Below the pieces are notes generated by a model. That model was not told the origin of the DNA and made no database searches. It worked only from the letters and a program-made list of their open reading frames with translations. The position numbers and the translations under genes were made by a program. From NCBI RefSeq assembly GCF_038070005.1, contig NZ_JBBPCO010000014.1:1-64000 (forward strand): a DNA stretch of 64,000 bases, read 5' to 3'. Numbering within the stretch: position 1 is the first letter of the stretch; every line of letters starts with the position of its first letter. Of the stretch, positions 18,411-26,735 are shown in pieces. Source of the DNA: Thermithiobacillus plumbiphilus. GTDB lineage: Bacteria > Pseudomonadota > Gammaproteobacteria > Acidithiobacillales > Thermithiobacillaceae.

Positions 18411-19091
18411 ATGCGTAAATTCTTATTCCTATCGAGTCTGGCCCTGGCCAGCACATTGGGCCTTGCAGGTCCCGCCAGCGCCGAAGAGGGTGGTCAGCGG
18501 ATCGCCACTCAGGGCAATGGCAAGGGCGCCACGGCCTGCATGAGTTGTCACCAGGCCGATGGCGCAGGCCTGGAATCGGCTGGTTTCCCGCGCCTTGCCG
18601 GCCTGAACCCTGATTATCTTGCAGCGCAGTTGGAGGCGTTCCAGACCGGCACCCGCAAGAACCCGATCATGACGCCCATCGCAAAAGCGTTGTCCGGGCC
18701 AGAGCGGCTCTCGGTCGCCGCCTACTATGCCGCGCAGCAGGCGCCGTACAAACCGCTGTCAGCAGGTGTTGCGGAGAACGCGCGTGGCAAGGCCCTGGCG
18801 CGTGTCGGCGACTGGCGCCAGCGCGACCTGCCGGCCTGCCTTCAGTGCCACGGCCCCAATGCTGCTGGTGTGGGCAGCAGCTTTCCCGCGCTGGCAGGAC
18901 AACATGCCAGCTATATCCAGGCCCAGCTCAATGCCTGGAAACAGGGTGATCGCCGCAATGATCCCGGTGGATTGATGAAGGCGGTCGCCGACAAGCTCGA
19001 CGCCGCGGACATCCGCGCCGTTGCCGCCTACCTTGCGGTCCTGCCAGCAGCATCCGCGGTATCAGCCCTATCCGCTTCAGATTCACAGTAA
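18411..19091 (+). CDS. Di-haem cytochrome c4-type protein, probable TsdB electron acceptor
   Basis: The 226-residue protein has a Sec signal peptide (cleavage about ASA-EE, residue 24) and two haem c sites: CMSCH at 43-47 and CLQCH at 143-147. Met residues about 40 positions after each, such as Met87 in NPIMTPIA, are candidate distal ligands. The duplicated two-domain layout is that of cytochrome c4. Immediate linkage to a TsdA-like gene fits TsdB, the periplasmic di-haem partner that accepts electrons from thiosulfate dehydrogenase. A c4 working with a terminal oxidase is the alternative. AGAGGGAG precedes the ATG. Confidence 0.85.
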   Translation: MRKFLFLSSLALASTLGLAGPASAEEGGQRIATQGNGKGATACMSCHQADGAGLESAGFPRLAGLNPDYLAAQLEAFQTGTRKNPIMTPIAKALSGPERLSVAAYYAAQQAPYKPLSAGVAENARGKALARVGDWRQRDLPACLQCHGPNAAGVGSSFPALAGQHASYIQAQLNAWKQGDRRNDPGGLMKAVADKLDAADIRAVAAYLAVLPAASAVSALSASDSQ

Positions 19092-19110
19092 TCGCTTTCC
19101 AGGAGCAACA

Positions 19111-20034
19111 ATGAAACAAACAAGCATGATCCGCGCGGGCCTGCTCGCGCTCGCGGGATTTTACCTGCTGACAGGTGTGCAGCAGAACGCCTCGGCCGAA
19201 GCGAAAATGCAAACCAGACATCTGGCAGTTGCGCACAAGCCGGTCGTCAAAGGCGCGGCCTACTTCATCCCGCCCCAGGAAATTCCGCATGACGAGTTCG
19301 GCAAGCTGGTCCGCCAGGGGGAACAGATCTTCCTGGATACGCCGACCTATGCCAAAGGCTACGCCGGCAATGGCCTGAGCTGCGCCAACTGCCATCTGGA
19401 TCGCGGCCGGCGCGCGAACTCCGCGCCCATGTGGGCCGCCTATGTGGCCTACCCGGCCTATCGCAGCAAGAACAAGCACGTCAACACCTTTCAGGAGCGC
19501 CTGCAGGGCTGTTTCAAGTTCAGCATGAACGGTAAGCCACCGGCTGCGGACAGCGAAGTCATGAATGCGCTGACCACCTATGCCTACTGGATGGCCAAGG
19601 GTGCTCCCACCGGCGACAGCAAGATGGCCGGGCGCGGTTATCTGAAGCTGGAGAAGCCGCCGCTTCAGGCAAGTGCTGAGCGTGGTGCCAGGGTCTATGC
19701 CGCCAATTGCGCGGTCTGTCATGGAACGCATGGTGAAGGCCAGAAAGTGAGTGGCAAGTATGTGTTCCCGCCGCTCTGGGGAGCCGATTCCTTCAACTGG
19801 GGCGCCGGCATGCATCGGATTGATACCGCCGCCGGCTTCATCAAGGCCAACATGCCGCTGGGCAAGGGCGGCAGCCTGACCGACCAGAACGCCTGGGACG
19901 TGGCAAGTTACATGGACAGCCAGCCACGGCCGCAGGATCCGCGCTTCAAAGGAAATGTGGCGGAAACCAGGCAGCACTTCCACAACGAAAACTGTCACTA
20001 CGGCGAAGCCGGGGCGCTGCAGGCCTCGCGCTGA
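19111..20034 (+). CDS. tsdA: Di-haem thiosulfate dehydrogenase (TsdA-like)
   Basis: TsdA joins two thiosulfates into tetrathionate in the periplasm. The 307-residue protein has a signal peptide (about residues 1-29), haem sites CANCH (91-95) and CAVCH (200-204), and Cys134 in LQGCFKFSMNGKP. Cys134 lies 43 residues after the first haem cysteine, the spacing of the unusual axial Cys ligand of TsdA (Cys53 to Cys96 in Allochromatium). Met248 in NMPLGKGG is a candidate ligand of haem 2. AGGAG precedes ATG 19111, 19 bases after the c4 gene. Some TsdA enzymes run mainly in reverse as tetrathionate reductases. Confidence 0.85.
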   Translation: MKQTSMIRAGLLALAGFYLLTGVQQNASAEAKMQTRHLAVAHKPVVKGAAYFIPPQEIPHDEFGKLVRQGEQIFLDTPTYAKGYAGNGLSCANCHLDRGRRANSAPMWAAYVAYPAYRSKNKHVNTFQERLQGCFKFSMNGKPPAADSEVMNALTTYAYWMAKGAPTGDSKMAGRGYLKLEKPPLQASAERGARVYAANCAVCHGTHGEGQKVSGKYVFPPLWGADSFNWGAGMHRIDTAAGFIKANMPLGKGGSLTDQNAWDVASYMDSQPRPQDPRFKGNVAETRQHFHNENCHYGEAGALQASR

Positions 20035-20060
20035 TCAGCGGTTGAAGCCAGCAATTCAAG

Positions 20061-20083
20061 GCGGGTCTTCGGGCCCGCTTTTT
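20061..20083 (+). terminator. Rho-independent terminator after tsdA
   Basis: GCGGGTC and GGGCCCGC form a stem around a small TTC loop, followed by five Ts. It lies 27 bases after the tsdA stop and closes the c4-tsdA transcript before motA. Confidence 0.8.
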
Positions 20084-20192
20084 GTATGTCTACTGGCCTG
20101 CCACATGTTCAATATCAGACTTTCGGTCTATATTACTGGCCTGGAACGACAAGATCGGCTTCGAGCCGCAGAACAAGAATCGGGGGCAGTGG

Positions 20193-21044
20193 ATGTTGGT
20201 AGTCGTTGGATATGTACTGGTGATCGCGGCCATCCTGGGTGGGTTTTTGCTGGCCGGGGGCCACATCGCCGTATTGATGCAGCCGGTCGAGTTGCTGATC
20301 ATCTTCGGGTCTGCCGGTGGCGCCTTCCTGGTAAGCAACAGCCCCAAGGCGCTCAAGGCAACCATTCAGGCCCTGCCGACCATCCTCAAGGGCTCCCGCT
20401 ATGACAAGGCGCTCTACCTCGAAACCCTGAGCCTGCTCTACAACATCTTTGCCCGCGTGCGCAAGGAAGGCCTGCTCGCCATCGAGGGCACCATCGAGGC
20501 CCCCGAGGAGAGCGATCTCTTCCAGGCCGCACCCATGGTGCTGGCGGATCACCATGCCGTGGAGTTCATCACCGATTACCTGCGCATGATGGTCAGCGGC
20601 AACCTGGAAGTGCATGAGATGGACAATCTCATGGACATCGACATCGAGACCCACCACCACGAGACCGAGGTGCCGGTCCATGCCCTGCAGCGCTTTGCCG
20701 ATGGCCTGCCGGCCTTTGGTATCGTGGCGGCCGTGCTCGGCGTGGTGCATACCATGGAGTCGGTAGGCCTGCCGCCGGCGGAACTGGGCAAGCTCATTGC
20801 CGCCGCACTCGTGGGCACCTTCCTCGGCATCCTGATGGCCTATGCCTTTGTCGGGCCACTGGCCAGCGCGCTCTCCGAGCGCGCCCAGGAATCCACCAAG
20901 TATTTCCAGAGCATCAAGGTCTGTCTGATCGCCTATATGAATGGATACAACCCGCAGACGGCAGTCGAATTCGGCCGCAAGGTGCTGTTCTCCACCGAGC
21001 GCCCGGGCTTCATGGAGCTTGAAGCGCATCTGAAGGGGAAATAG
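20193..21044 (+). CDS. motA: Flagellar motor stator protein MotA
   Basis: MotA with MotB forms the proton-conducting stator. The 283-residue protein has four hydrophobic segments, at about residues 3-22, 29-47, 170-190 and 205-225, around a large charged cytoplasmic loop. The GIVAAVLGVVHTM segment and the VGPLASAL segment contain the conserved prolines and torque/proton-path residues of the family. ATG 20193 places the first membrane helix at the N-terminus as in known MotA (about 283-295 residues). motB follows 50 bases later. No other flagellar genes lie here, which is common for motAB. Confidence 0.92.
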   Translation: MLVVVGYVLVIAAILGGFLLAGGHIAVLMQPVELLIIFGSAGGAFLVSNSPKALKATIQALPTILKGSRYDKALYLETLSLLYNIFARVRKEGLLAIEGTIEAPEESDLFQAAPMVLADHHAVEFITDYLRMMVSGNLEVHEMDNLMDIDIETHHHETEVPVHALQRFADGLPAFGIVAAVLGVVHTMESVGLPPAELGKLIAAALVGTFLGILMAYAFVGPLASALSERAQESTKYFQSIKVCLIAYMNGYNPQTAVEFGRKVLFSTERPGFMELEAHLKGK

Positions 21045-21094
21045 GCAGGGATGTCTGATCGGAATGCGCGAATGATCGACTGCGAGGATAGGGC

Positions 21095-22015
21095 ATGACT
21101 CCCGAAAAGCGTCCGATCATCATCAAGAAGATCAAGAAGGCGGCCCATGGCGCCCACGGCGGCGCCTGGAAGCTGGCCTATGCCGATTTCGTCACCGCCA
21201 TGATGGCTTTTTTTCTGCTGATGTGGCTGCTCGGTTCCACCACCAGGGCAGATCTGCAGGGCATCGCGGAATACTTCAAGAATCCCATGAAGGTGTCCAT
21301 GTCCGGGGGCTCCGGCGCCGGTGACGCCGAGAGCATCATTCAAATGGGCGGCGAGGACCTGACCCGCTCAACCGGCCAGGTGAAAATGACCAACGAGGGT
21401 CGCAAGACCATCACTACCAAGGCGGTCGAGAATGACACGAGCCGGCTCGAAGCCCTGAAGAAGAAACTCGAAGCGGCCATCGCCAAAAGCCCGGTGCTCA
21501 GACAATTTCGCAATCAGCTCAAGATCGACATCACCAGTGAGGGCCTGCGCATCCAGATCGTGGATGAGGCCAAACGCCCGATGTTCGAACTGGCCAGCGC
21601 CCGGCTCGAACCCTATGCCCGTGACATCCTGCGCGAGATCGCGCCCATCATCAACGAACTGCCGAATCGCATCAGCATCCTTGGGCATACGGATGCCCGC
21701 GCCTATGCCGGCACCGGCTCGGGTTACAGCAATTGGGAGCTGTCCGCCGACCGCGCCAATGCCGCCCGCCGCGAGCTGGTCATGGGCGGGCTGAACGGCG
21801 ACAAGCTCATGCGCGTGCAGGGGCTGTCGTCCTCGGTGCTCTATGACGACAAGGATGCCTTCAATCCCATCAATCGGCGCATTTCCATCATCGTGATGAA
21901 TCGCAAGGCCGAGGATGCCCTGCGCAAGAACAGCGGCGCCAGTCTGGAAGTCGGGACCGGCCAGCCGCTCCAGCCGCAGGCCCTGGGTGTCCGGCATGCT
22001 TCTGAATCAGATTGA
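21095..22015 (+). CDS. motB: Flagellar motor stator protein MotB
   Basis: The 306-residue protein has a short basic cytoplasmic tail and one transmembrane helix whose Asp31 (YADFVTAMMAFFLLMWLL) is the proton-binding residue. After it come a plug/linker region and a C-terminal OmpA-like peptidoglycan-binding domain (about residues 150-275, with ISILGHTDARAY and LSADRANAARRELV). The stop overlaps the extreme upstream part of the next gene. The helix is of the proton-driven type by its Ala-Asp-Phe-Val context; sodium coupling is not suggested. Confidence 0.93.
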   Translation: MTPEKRPIIIKKIKKAAHGAHGGAWKLAYADFVTAMMAFFLLMWLLGSTTRADLQGIAEYFKNPMKVSMSGGSGAGDAESIIQMGGEDLTRSTGQVKMTNEGRKTITTKAVENDTSRLEALKKKLEAAIAKSPVLRQFRNQLKIDITSEGLRIQIVDEAKRPMFELASARLEPYARDILREIAPIINELPNRISILGHTDARAYAGTGSGYSNWELSADRANAARRELVMGGLNGDKLMRVQGLSSSVLYDDKDAFNPINRRISIIVMNRKAEDALRKNSGASLEVGTGQPLQPQALGVRHASESD

Positions 22016-22053
22016 CATCTGGCGCATCAAGGATGGAGCCGGAGGAGGCGCCC

Positions 22054-23385
22054 GTGGATGAGCAAGTCAAGGCACTGATTGATACCTTCTCCAGTACGAA
22101 AATCCCCATCCTGCGGCGCAGCCGTCTGGAGATTCAGGCCCTGATCAAAAGCGGCTCTGCCAGCGCGCCCGCACTGGCAGACATCCTCTCCCATGATTCC
22201 TTGCTGAGCGCGTGCCTATTGCGCAAGGTCAGCAGGTCTCCGGATCGCTTGATCGGCACGCTCGAACAGGCCGTTCTGTTGCTGGGGGAAAGCGCTCTGC
22301 TGGATCTGGTGGAGAACAGTCCCGACGTGGATGACCTGCTGACGCCCGCCCGCCGCGCCCGTTTCGTCGCCCAATGCCATTACGCCTATCTCTGCGGGCG
22401 CCTTGCCAGGCACTGGGCCTTTCATGACGAAGATCTGCATTACGCTGAAAGTTTCGTGGCGGCTTCCCTGCATGATCTCGCCGCACTGATGCTCGAAGTG
22501 TGCTCTCCACAGCAAGCACCCCGATTCGATATACCCACTGCGAATCTGAATGCAGCACTGGCGCGGGCCTGGAACCTGCCCCAGCTCCTGCAGGAGGCCC
22601 TGGACGCCGATGCCCTCATTCCCCGGCGCGCCATGCTGGTCAACCTGGCCTGCCTGATCCTCAGGGACGCAGCTCAGGGCTTTGACAATCCGCTTCAGCA
22701 GACTCGCCTGCATCGCGTTGCCGAAATGCTCAAGCTGCCAGTGGTCGAACTTCAAACTGATATCTTCCGTCAGGCCGTGGCCGCCATCCGCGAAATCAAG
22801 GACTGGCTGGCAATGGACATCAGCAGTTTCGTTCCATTCTTTCCGGTGCTGCAGGAATCCGTACCTGTCGCTACCGCCTGCCCCTTGCCCCGCCAGGAAA
22901 TTGGCGAGGATGCAGCTCCGCATTCATGGTCCAGCCCGGGACAGCTCATCCAGGCCCGGCTCAGCGAGCTGTCGGAGCAGGCTGGCCTGTCGCGCATCGT
23001 CTTTGCGCTGCTGACGCCAGATCACGCCAGCCTGCAGGGCCGCTATTTTCATGGCGTGGAGGCCGGCTCAGGCCTGCACCAGTTCCAACTCGAGCGGGAG
23101 AAGGACGAATTTTTCTTCGAATTGCTCTCCGGCCCGCAAGCCCGCTGGATCAGGGCCGGCGAGCAGCGCTCCGCACGGGCCCAGGCATCTTATGAACTCC
23201 AGTCATACCTGGAGATGCGGGAGTTCTTCGTGGCGTCTCTTTTTGTGTCAGACAAACCGTTGGGTATCTGCTATGCCGATAGGGGATCGCCAGACTGCGG
23301 CCTCGATGGCCAGGCCTTCGAGCAGTTTCGCAGTTGCTGCGACCGCATCTCGCGGGAGCTCACCATGTTTTCCCATCCCGCCTGA
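22054..23385 (+). CDS. HDOD-like signalling protein with C-terminal GAF-like region
   Basis: This 443-residue soluble protein is only partly recognisable. Residues about 10-200 are helical and resemble an HDOD domain: IPILRRSRLEIQALI, ADILSHDSLLSACLLRKVSR, LEQAVLLLGESALLDLV and FVAASLHDLAALMLE. The region from about 300 to 440 resembles a GAF-type sensor fold. HDOD proteins act in signalling, often with motility or c-di-GMP pathways, but lack HD phosphohydrolase chemistry. I prefer GTG 22054 because GGAGG precedes it by eight bases; ATG 22033 is the alternative. It probably shares a transcript with motAB. Confidence 0.6.
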   Translation: MDEQVKALIDTFSSTKIPILRRSRLEIQALIKSGSASAPALADILSHDSLLSACLLRKVSRSPDRLIGTLEQAVLLLGESALLDLVENSPDVDDLLTPARRARFVAQCHYAYLCGRLARHWAFHDEDLHYAESFVAASLHDLAALMLEVCSPQQAPRFDIPTANLNAALARAWNLPQLLQEALDADALIPRRAMLVNLACLILRDAAQGFDNPLQQTRLHRVAEMLKLPVVELQTDIFRQAVAAIREIKDWLAMDISSFVPFFPVLQESVPVATACPLPRQEIGEDAAPHSWSSPGQLIQARLSELSEQAGLSRIVFALLTPDHASLQGRYFHGVEAGSGLHQFQLEREKDEFFFELLSGPQARWIRAGEQRSARAQASYELQSYLEMREFFVASLFVSDKPLGICYADRGSPDCGLDGQAFEQFRSCCDRISRELTMFSHPA

Positions 23386-23450
23386 CAATTTTTTGAAACA
23401 GCGCCGGCCTGGACTGTCTAAACCCGTGAATCTCTTGACCGGGGGTGATC

Positions 23451-24485
23451 ATGCAGACCAGGACACTGGAACAAACACTTGAACGGCTGCTGTCTGGCTC
23501 CAGGGGCATTCTTGCCGCCGATGAAAGCCAGCGCACCATCGAAAAGCGGTTTCGCGCCGTGCAGCTGGCGTCTACAGAGGAGACGCGCCGGGAGTACCGG
23601 GAAATGCTCTTCAGCACGCCAGGGCTGGGAGAGTACATCAGCGGCGTTATCCTGTTCGAGGAGACACTGCTGCAGAATGCCTCCTCTGGCAAGTCCATGC
23701 CGCAGTTGCTCGAAGAGCAGGGCATGTTGCCGGGCATCAAGGTGGACAAGGGCACATCGGACCTGCCCGGATTCCCTGGAGAAACCTTCACGCAGGGGCT
23801 CGATGGCCTGCGTGAGCGACTGATCAGCTATCACGAGGCCGGCGCCCGCTTTGCCAAATGGCGGGGCGTCCTGCGCATCGGCCCAGGCCAGCCCAGTGAC
23901 ACGGCCATTGTGGAAAATGCCCGCTCCCTGGCCCTCTATGCTGCGCTCTGTCAGGAACAGGGCATCGTACCGATCGTCGAACCCGAAGTGCTCATGGAAG
24001 GGGCGCATGATCTTCAAGCCTGTACGCAGGCAACCGAGCGCACCCTGCTGGGCGTCTTTCATGCACTGCACCAGCAGAGAGTTAGCCTCGAATGCATGCT
24101 GCTCAAGCCCAACATGGTCGTGCCCGGGCTGGAGAGCCGAGAGCAGGCATCCGCCGTCCAGGTTGCCGAGGCCACGCTCCGGGTACTGCGTCACAGCGTG
24201 CCAAGCGCCGTGCCGGGCATCTTCTTTCTGTCTGGGGGGCAGGGCGCCGAGGAAGCTACCGAGCGGCTCAATGCCATCAATGAACTCGCCAGGCATGCAC
24301 CCTGGGTGCTGAGTTCGTCATTCAGCCGGGCGCTGCAGTCGCCAGTCCTGACGCATTGGGCAGGCAGGCCCGAGAACCGGGAAGAGGCCCAGCAGATTCT
24401 GCTGGCGAGGGCACGGCTCAACAGCCTGGCGCGACTTGGGCAGTATGATCCGGCGCAGGAGCAAAATCTGCAAAATTCTGCTTGA
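23451..24485 (+). CDS. Class I fructose-bisphosphate aldolase
   Basis: The 344-residue enzyme splits or forms fructose 1,6-bisphosphate through a lysine Schiff base. Signature regions of eukaryote-type class I aldolases are GILAADES, LPGIKVDKGT, FAKWRGVLRIG, IVPIVEPEV and LLKPNMVVPG, in which Lys219 is the Schiff-base residue. FFLSGGQ binds phosphate. The class I type is uncommon among bacteria and does not need Zn2+. It could serve gluconeogenesis or the Calvin cycle in an autotroph. Its stop codon overlaps the promoter of tRNA-Ala. Confidence 0.93.
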   Translation: MQTRTLEQTLERLLSGSRGILAADESQRTIEKRFRAVQLASTEETRREYREMLFSTPGLGEYISGVILFEETLLQNASSGKSMPQLLEEQGMLPGIKVDKGTSDLPGFPGETFTQGLDGLRERLISYHEAGARFAKWRGVLRIGPGQPSDTAIVENARSLALYAALCQEQGIVPIVEPEVLMEGAHDLQACTQATERTLLGVFHALHQQRVSLECMLLKPNMVVPGLESREQASAVQVAEATLRVLRHSVPSAVPGIFFLSGGQGAEEATERLNAINELARHAPWVLSSSFSRALQSPVLTHWAGRPENREEAQQILLARARLNSLARLGQYDPAQEQNLQNSA

Positions 24486-24510
24486 CAGTCCCGGGGAGCC
24501 CCTGTAAATT
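24482..24510 (+). promoter_or_regulatory. Sigma70-type promoter of tRNA-Ala
   Basis: TTGACA (24482-24487) and TAAATT (24505-24510) are exactly 17 bases apart, followed by a GC-rich discriminator (CGCCGC) typical of stringently controlled stable-RNA promoters. The -35 overlaps the aldolase stop codon. Confidence 0.75.
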
Positions 24511-24522
24511 ACGCCGCACTAG

Positions 24523-24598
<76 letters not shown>

Positions 24599-24609
24599 AG
24601 TTAAACAGA

Positions 24610-24640
24610 GAGGCTAGACCATGTCTAGCCTCGTTTGTTT
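24610..24640 (+). terminator. Rho-independent terminator of tRNA-Ala
   Basis: A perfect 10-bp stem GAGGCTAGAC/GTCTAGCCTC with a CAT-containing loop is followed by GTTTGTTT, 12 bases after the tRNA end. It also overlaps the leader of the small membrane protein gene. Confidence 0.85.
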
Positions 24641-24652
24641 CAGGACCCTGGC

Positions 24653-24811
24653 ATGATTGCAAAGATTCTGACCGGAATCGGCGTCCTGATGATTTTGGCA
24701 GGACTCGTCATCGGCTTCGCCTATGCCTGGCAAACCAATGGCTGGATACTCGTGCCGATTGGATTTCTGGTGCTGCTGGTTGCGGCAGTCGCATGGATGC
24801 AGGAACCCTGA
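24653..24811 (+). CDS. Small membrane protein (52 residues, two TM segments)
   Basis: The frame encodes 52 residues beginning MIAKILTGIGVLMILAG. Hydrophobic stretches at about residues 5-25 and 31-48 are separated by an AWQTNGW turn, so a two-helix hairpin in the inner membrane is likely. Codon choice resembles the neighbours. A clear Shine-Dalgarno is not seen; AGGACC lies ten bases before the ATG. It sits between two tRNA genes. I do not recognise the family and give no function. Confidence 0.6.
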   Translation: MIAKILTGIGVLMILAGLVIGFAYAWQTNGWILVPIGFLVLLVAAVAWMQEP

Positions 24812-24818
24812 TCCGATA

Positions 24819-24847
24819 TTGCCAGTTGGCCATGTTTTGAATACACT
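24819..24847 (+). promoter_or_regulatory. Sigma70-type promoter of tRNA-Glu
   Basis: TTGCCA (24819-24824) and TACACT (24842-24847) are separated by 17 bases; the tRNA begins 17 bases after the -10. Confidence 0.65.
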
Positions 24848-24863
24848 AGGCAACGTTTTCTGC

Positions 24864-24939
24864 GTCCCCATCGTCTAGAGGCCTAGGACACCCGCCTTTC
24901 ACGCAGGTAACTGGGGTTCGAATCCCCATGGGGACGCCA
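24864..24939 (+). tRNA. tRNA-Glu (TTC)
   Basis: The 76-base gene begins GTCCCCATCGTCTAGAGGCC, nearly identical to E. coli tRNA-Glu, with anticodon TTC in loop CTTTCAC, the GGTTCGAAT T-loop and encoded CCA. Acceptor arms GTCCCCA/TGGGGAC pair fully. Confidence 0.98.
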
Positions 24940-24948
24940 TCTCATAGC

Positions 24949-24982
24949 AACCGCCTCCGGCTATCGCCGAGGCGGTTTTTTT
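24949..24982 (+). terminator. Rho-independent terminator after tRNA-Glu
   Basis: AACCGCCTC and GAGGCGGTT form a 9-bp stem followed by a run of seven Ts, ten bases after the tRNA. Confidence 0.92.
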
Positions 24983-25431
24983 GTGCCATAAAAAGTATAT
25001 CAGGGCCTTTAAATCACCTGAATATGAATTTCATATAATGATATCTTATGGGATGAGATTCTCTCGCCACGTTTCAGCAAGACTTTGCCCCCAGCTTGTC
25101 GATTGACTGCTCTGGCAAAGGTGCCGCTGGATCCGAAATTCATTATCCGACTTAAGGGGAAGTTTTTTATCTGGCCAGTTTCCCGTTTCAAGTTGCCGGG
25201 CTGTGGTCGGGTGCATTCCTCTGGAACCCGCATGAATGCTATGGCCGTGCCTTTGGGTGGCGGTTTTCAAAGCGCTCGAATCGGACGACTTCCGGCCAGG
25301 ATTGACTACGACTTTAGTCTGATTAAGGGCAAAGATGATGAACTTCCCTGGAAGGCTCCTGTCTTTTCCCTCGGTGGTACCGTGGTCGGAAGACCTAAAT
25401 CTTCAGCCTGAAGTCTGAGTAAGGGAGCAAC
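24983..25431 (+). other. 449-base leader/intergenic region before the GHL15-like gene
   Basis: The first part is AT-rich and holds a perfect inverted repeat ATATGAA-T-TTCATAT (25022-25036) overlapping a TATAAT (25034-25039), a possible -10 with an operator; the -35 is poor. The remaining 390 bases are open on both strands in short frames, the longest on the plus strand at 25085-25411, but none has recognisable protein features or a good ribosome site. It may be a long untranslated leader or gene debris. Confidence 0.35.
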
Positions 25432-26685
25432 ATGAATAAGATTTCACTTATGGTAGCAGGTGCCTTGTTAGCCGGTGGCATGTCCATGGATGCCTCAGCC
25501 TATACCCATGATTATCCCCGGGTCATGGGGATGGTCATTGGAAACAAAGCCTATGATAATGCTGCTCTGCAGCAACAGATCAGCCGTGCGGATGTTGCGA
25601 TTTTGGGTTTCTATCCAGGCTGGAAGTCTGGATACTCTTACGGGGGCTACACGGGCATGCGTGCCGCCGTAAAAGCGCTCAAGGCAAAAAATCCCAACCT
25701 CCTGGTAGGGCAGTACACGATTCTCAATGAAATGCAAAACAACACCAGTGGCGCGGATGGTGACAAGGCGCGGAAACTAAACCAGGAGAACTGGTGGCTC
25801 CGTAATGCCAGCGGGGGAATGACCGCCTGGACCAGTGCCTATAATGCCTATGAAACCAACATGTCTTCCCATACCAGGACTGATGCACAAGGCAAGCGCT
25901 GGCCGCAATGGCTGGCTGAACGTGATTACAACAAGTTCTTCAAAGCAGTACCCGAAATGGATGTCTGGTATTTCGATAATGTCTTTGATCGTCCACGCGT
26001 CACTGCGGACTGGAATCTCGATAGACGTAATGATTCTGCCAGAAGCTCACTTGCCATCTCGGCTATCCGTAATGGCCACGTCGCCGAATGGAATCGCGCA
26101 AAGCAACTGCGTCCAAACGCCATGCTTGTGAGTAACGCCGATAGCGATCTTTCCATGCCTGAATATAAGGGAAAGATGCAAGGCAACTTCCTCGAAGGCC
26201 AGATGGGAAAATCCTGGTCAATCATCAACTGGGCTGGCTGGGACAAGATGATGGCGCGCTACAATGGCGCCATGGCGAATACCACGGGTCCCAAGCTGGT
26301 TGGTTTTAATGTCTGGGGAAGCCCATATAATTTCAAATTATTCCGTTTTGGTCTGACTTCCACGCTGATGAACAACGGCTACTACTCCTACACTGACCAG
26401 AACAAGGGCTATGGTTCTTTGCCCTGGTTTGACGAGTATGATGTCAGTCTCGGGCAGCCTACCCAGGGGGTGCAAACATCACCCTGGTCCAAGGGGGTGT
26501 ACCGCAGGCTGTTCCAGAAGGGCATGGTGCTGGTGAATCCGACCGGCAGCAATGTAACCGTGAACGTTGGCTACAGCTACAAGCGCATAGCCGGCAGGCA
26601 GGATCGTAGCGTCAACAACGGTCAGGCAGTCAATGGCAATATCACGATTCCTGCCAAGGACGGCATCATTCTCGTCAAGCGCTGA
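25432..26685 (+). CDS. Secreted putative glycoside hydrolase, GHL15-like
   Basis: The 417-residue protein has a Sec signal peptide (cleavage about ASA-Y, residue 23) followed by what looks like a TIM-barrel of the hypothetical glycosyl hydrolase 15-like family. Supporting segments are ADVAILGFYPGWKS, LLVGQYTIL, VWYFDNVFDR (acidic strand end), AMLVSNADSD and a C-terminal beta domain. Aromatic-rich stretches suggest carbohydrate binding. AGGGAG lies before the ATG. Base composition is noticeably less GC-rich than neighbours. It lies beside polysaccharide genes, so a role in trimming or releasing exopolysaccharide is plausible but unproven. Confidence 0.65.
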   Translation: MNKISLMVAGALLAGGMSMDASAYTHDYPRVMGMVIGNKAYDNAALQQQISRADVAILGFYPGWKSGYSYGGYTGMRAAVKALKAKNPNLLVGQYTILNEMQNNTSGADGDKARKLNQENWWLRNASGGMTAWTSAYNAYETNMSSHTRTDAQGKRWPQWLAERDYNKFFKAVPEMDVWYFDNVFDRPRVTADWNLDRRNDSARSSLAISAIRNGHVAEWNRAKQLRPNAMLVSNADSDLSMPEYKGKMQGNFLEGQMGKSWSIINWAGWDKMMARYNGAMANTTGPKLVGFNVWGSPYNFKLFRFGLTSTLMNNGYYSYTDQNKGYGSLPWFDEYDVSLGQPTQGVQTSPWSKGVYRRLFQKGMVLVNPTGSNVTVNVGYSYKRIAGRQDRSVNNGQAVNGNITIPAKDGIILVKR

Positions 26686-26708
26686 TCCACGCAGGTTAAA
26701 ACATTCGG

Positions 26709-26735
26709 ACCCGGGTCTATCGACCCGGGTTTTTT
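26709..26735 (+). terminator. Rho-independent terminator after the GHL15-like gene
   Basis: Two copies of ACCCGGGT pair across a CTATCG-containing loop, followed by a run of six Ts. It separates the secreted protein gene from convergent cysE, whose stop lies inside the T-run. Confidence 0.85.

Noticed and set aside
25046-25411. Short open frames on both strands before the GHL15-like gene
   Set aside because: No ribosome site or recognisable motif was found on either strand. They are described as leader or debris instead of genes.
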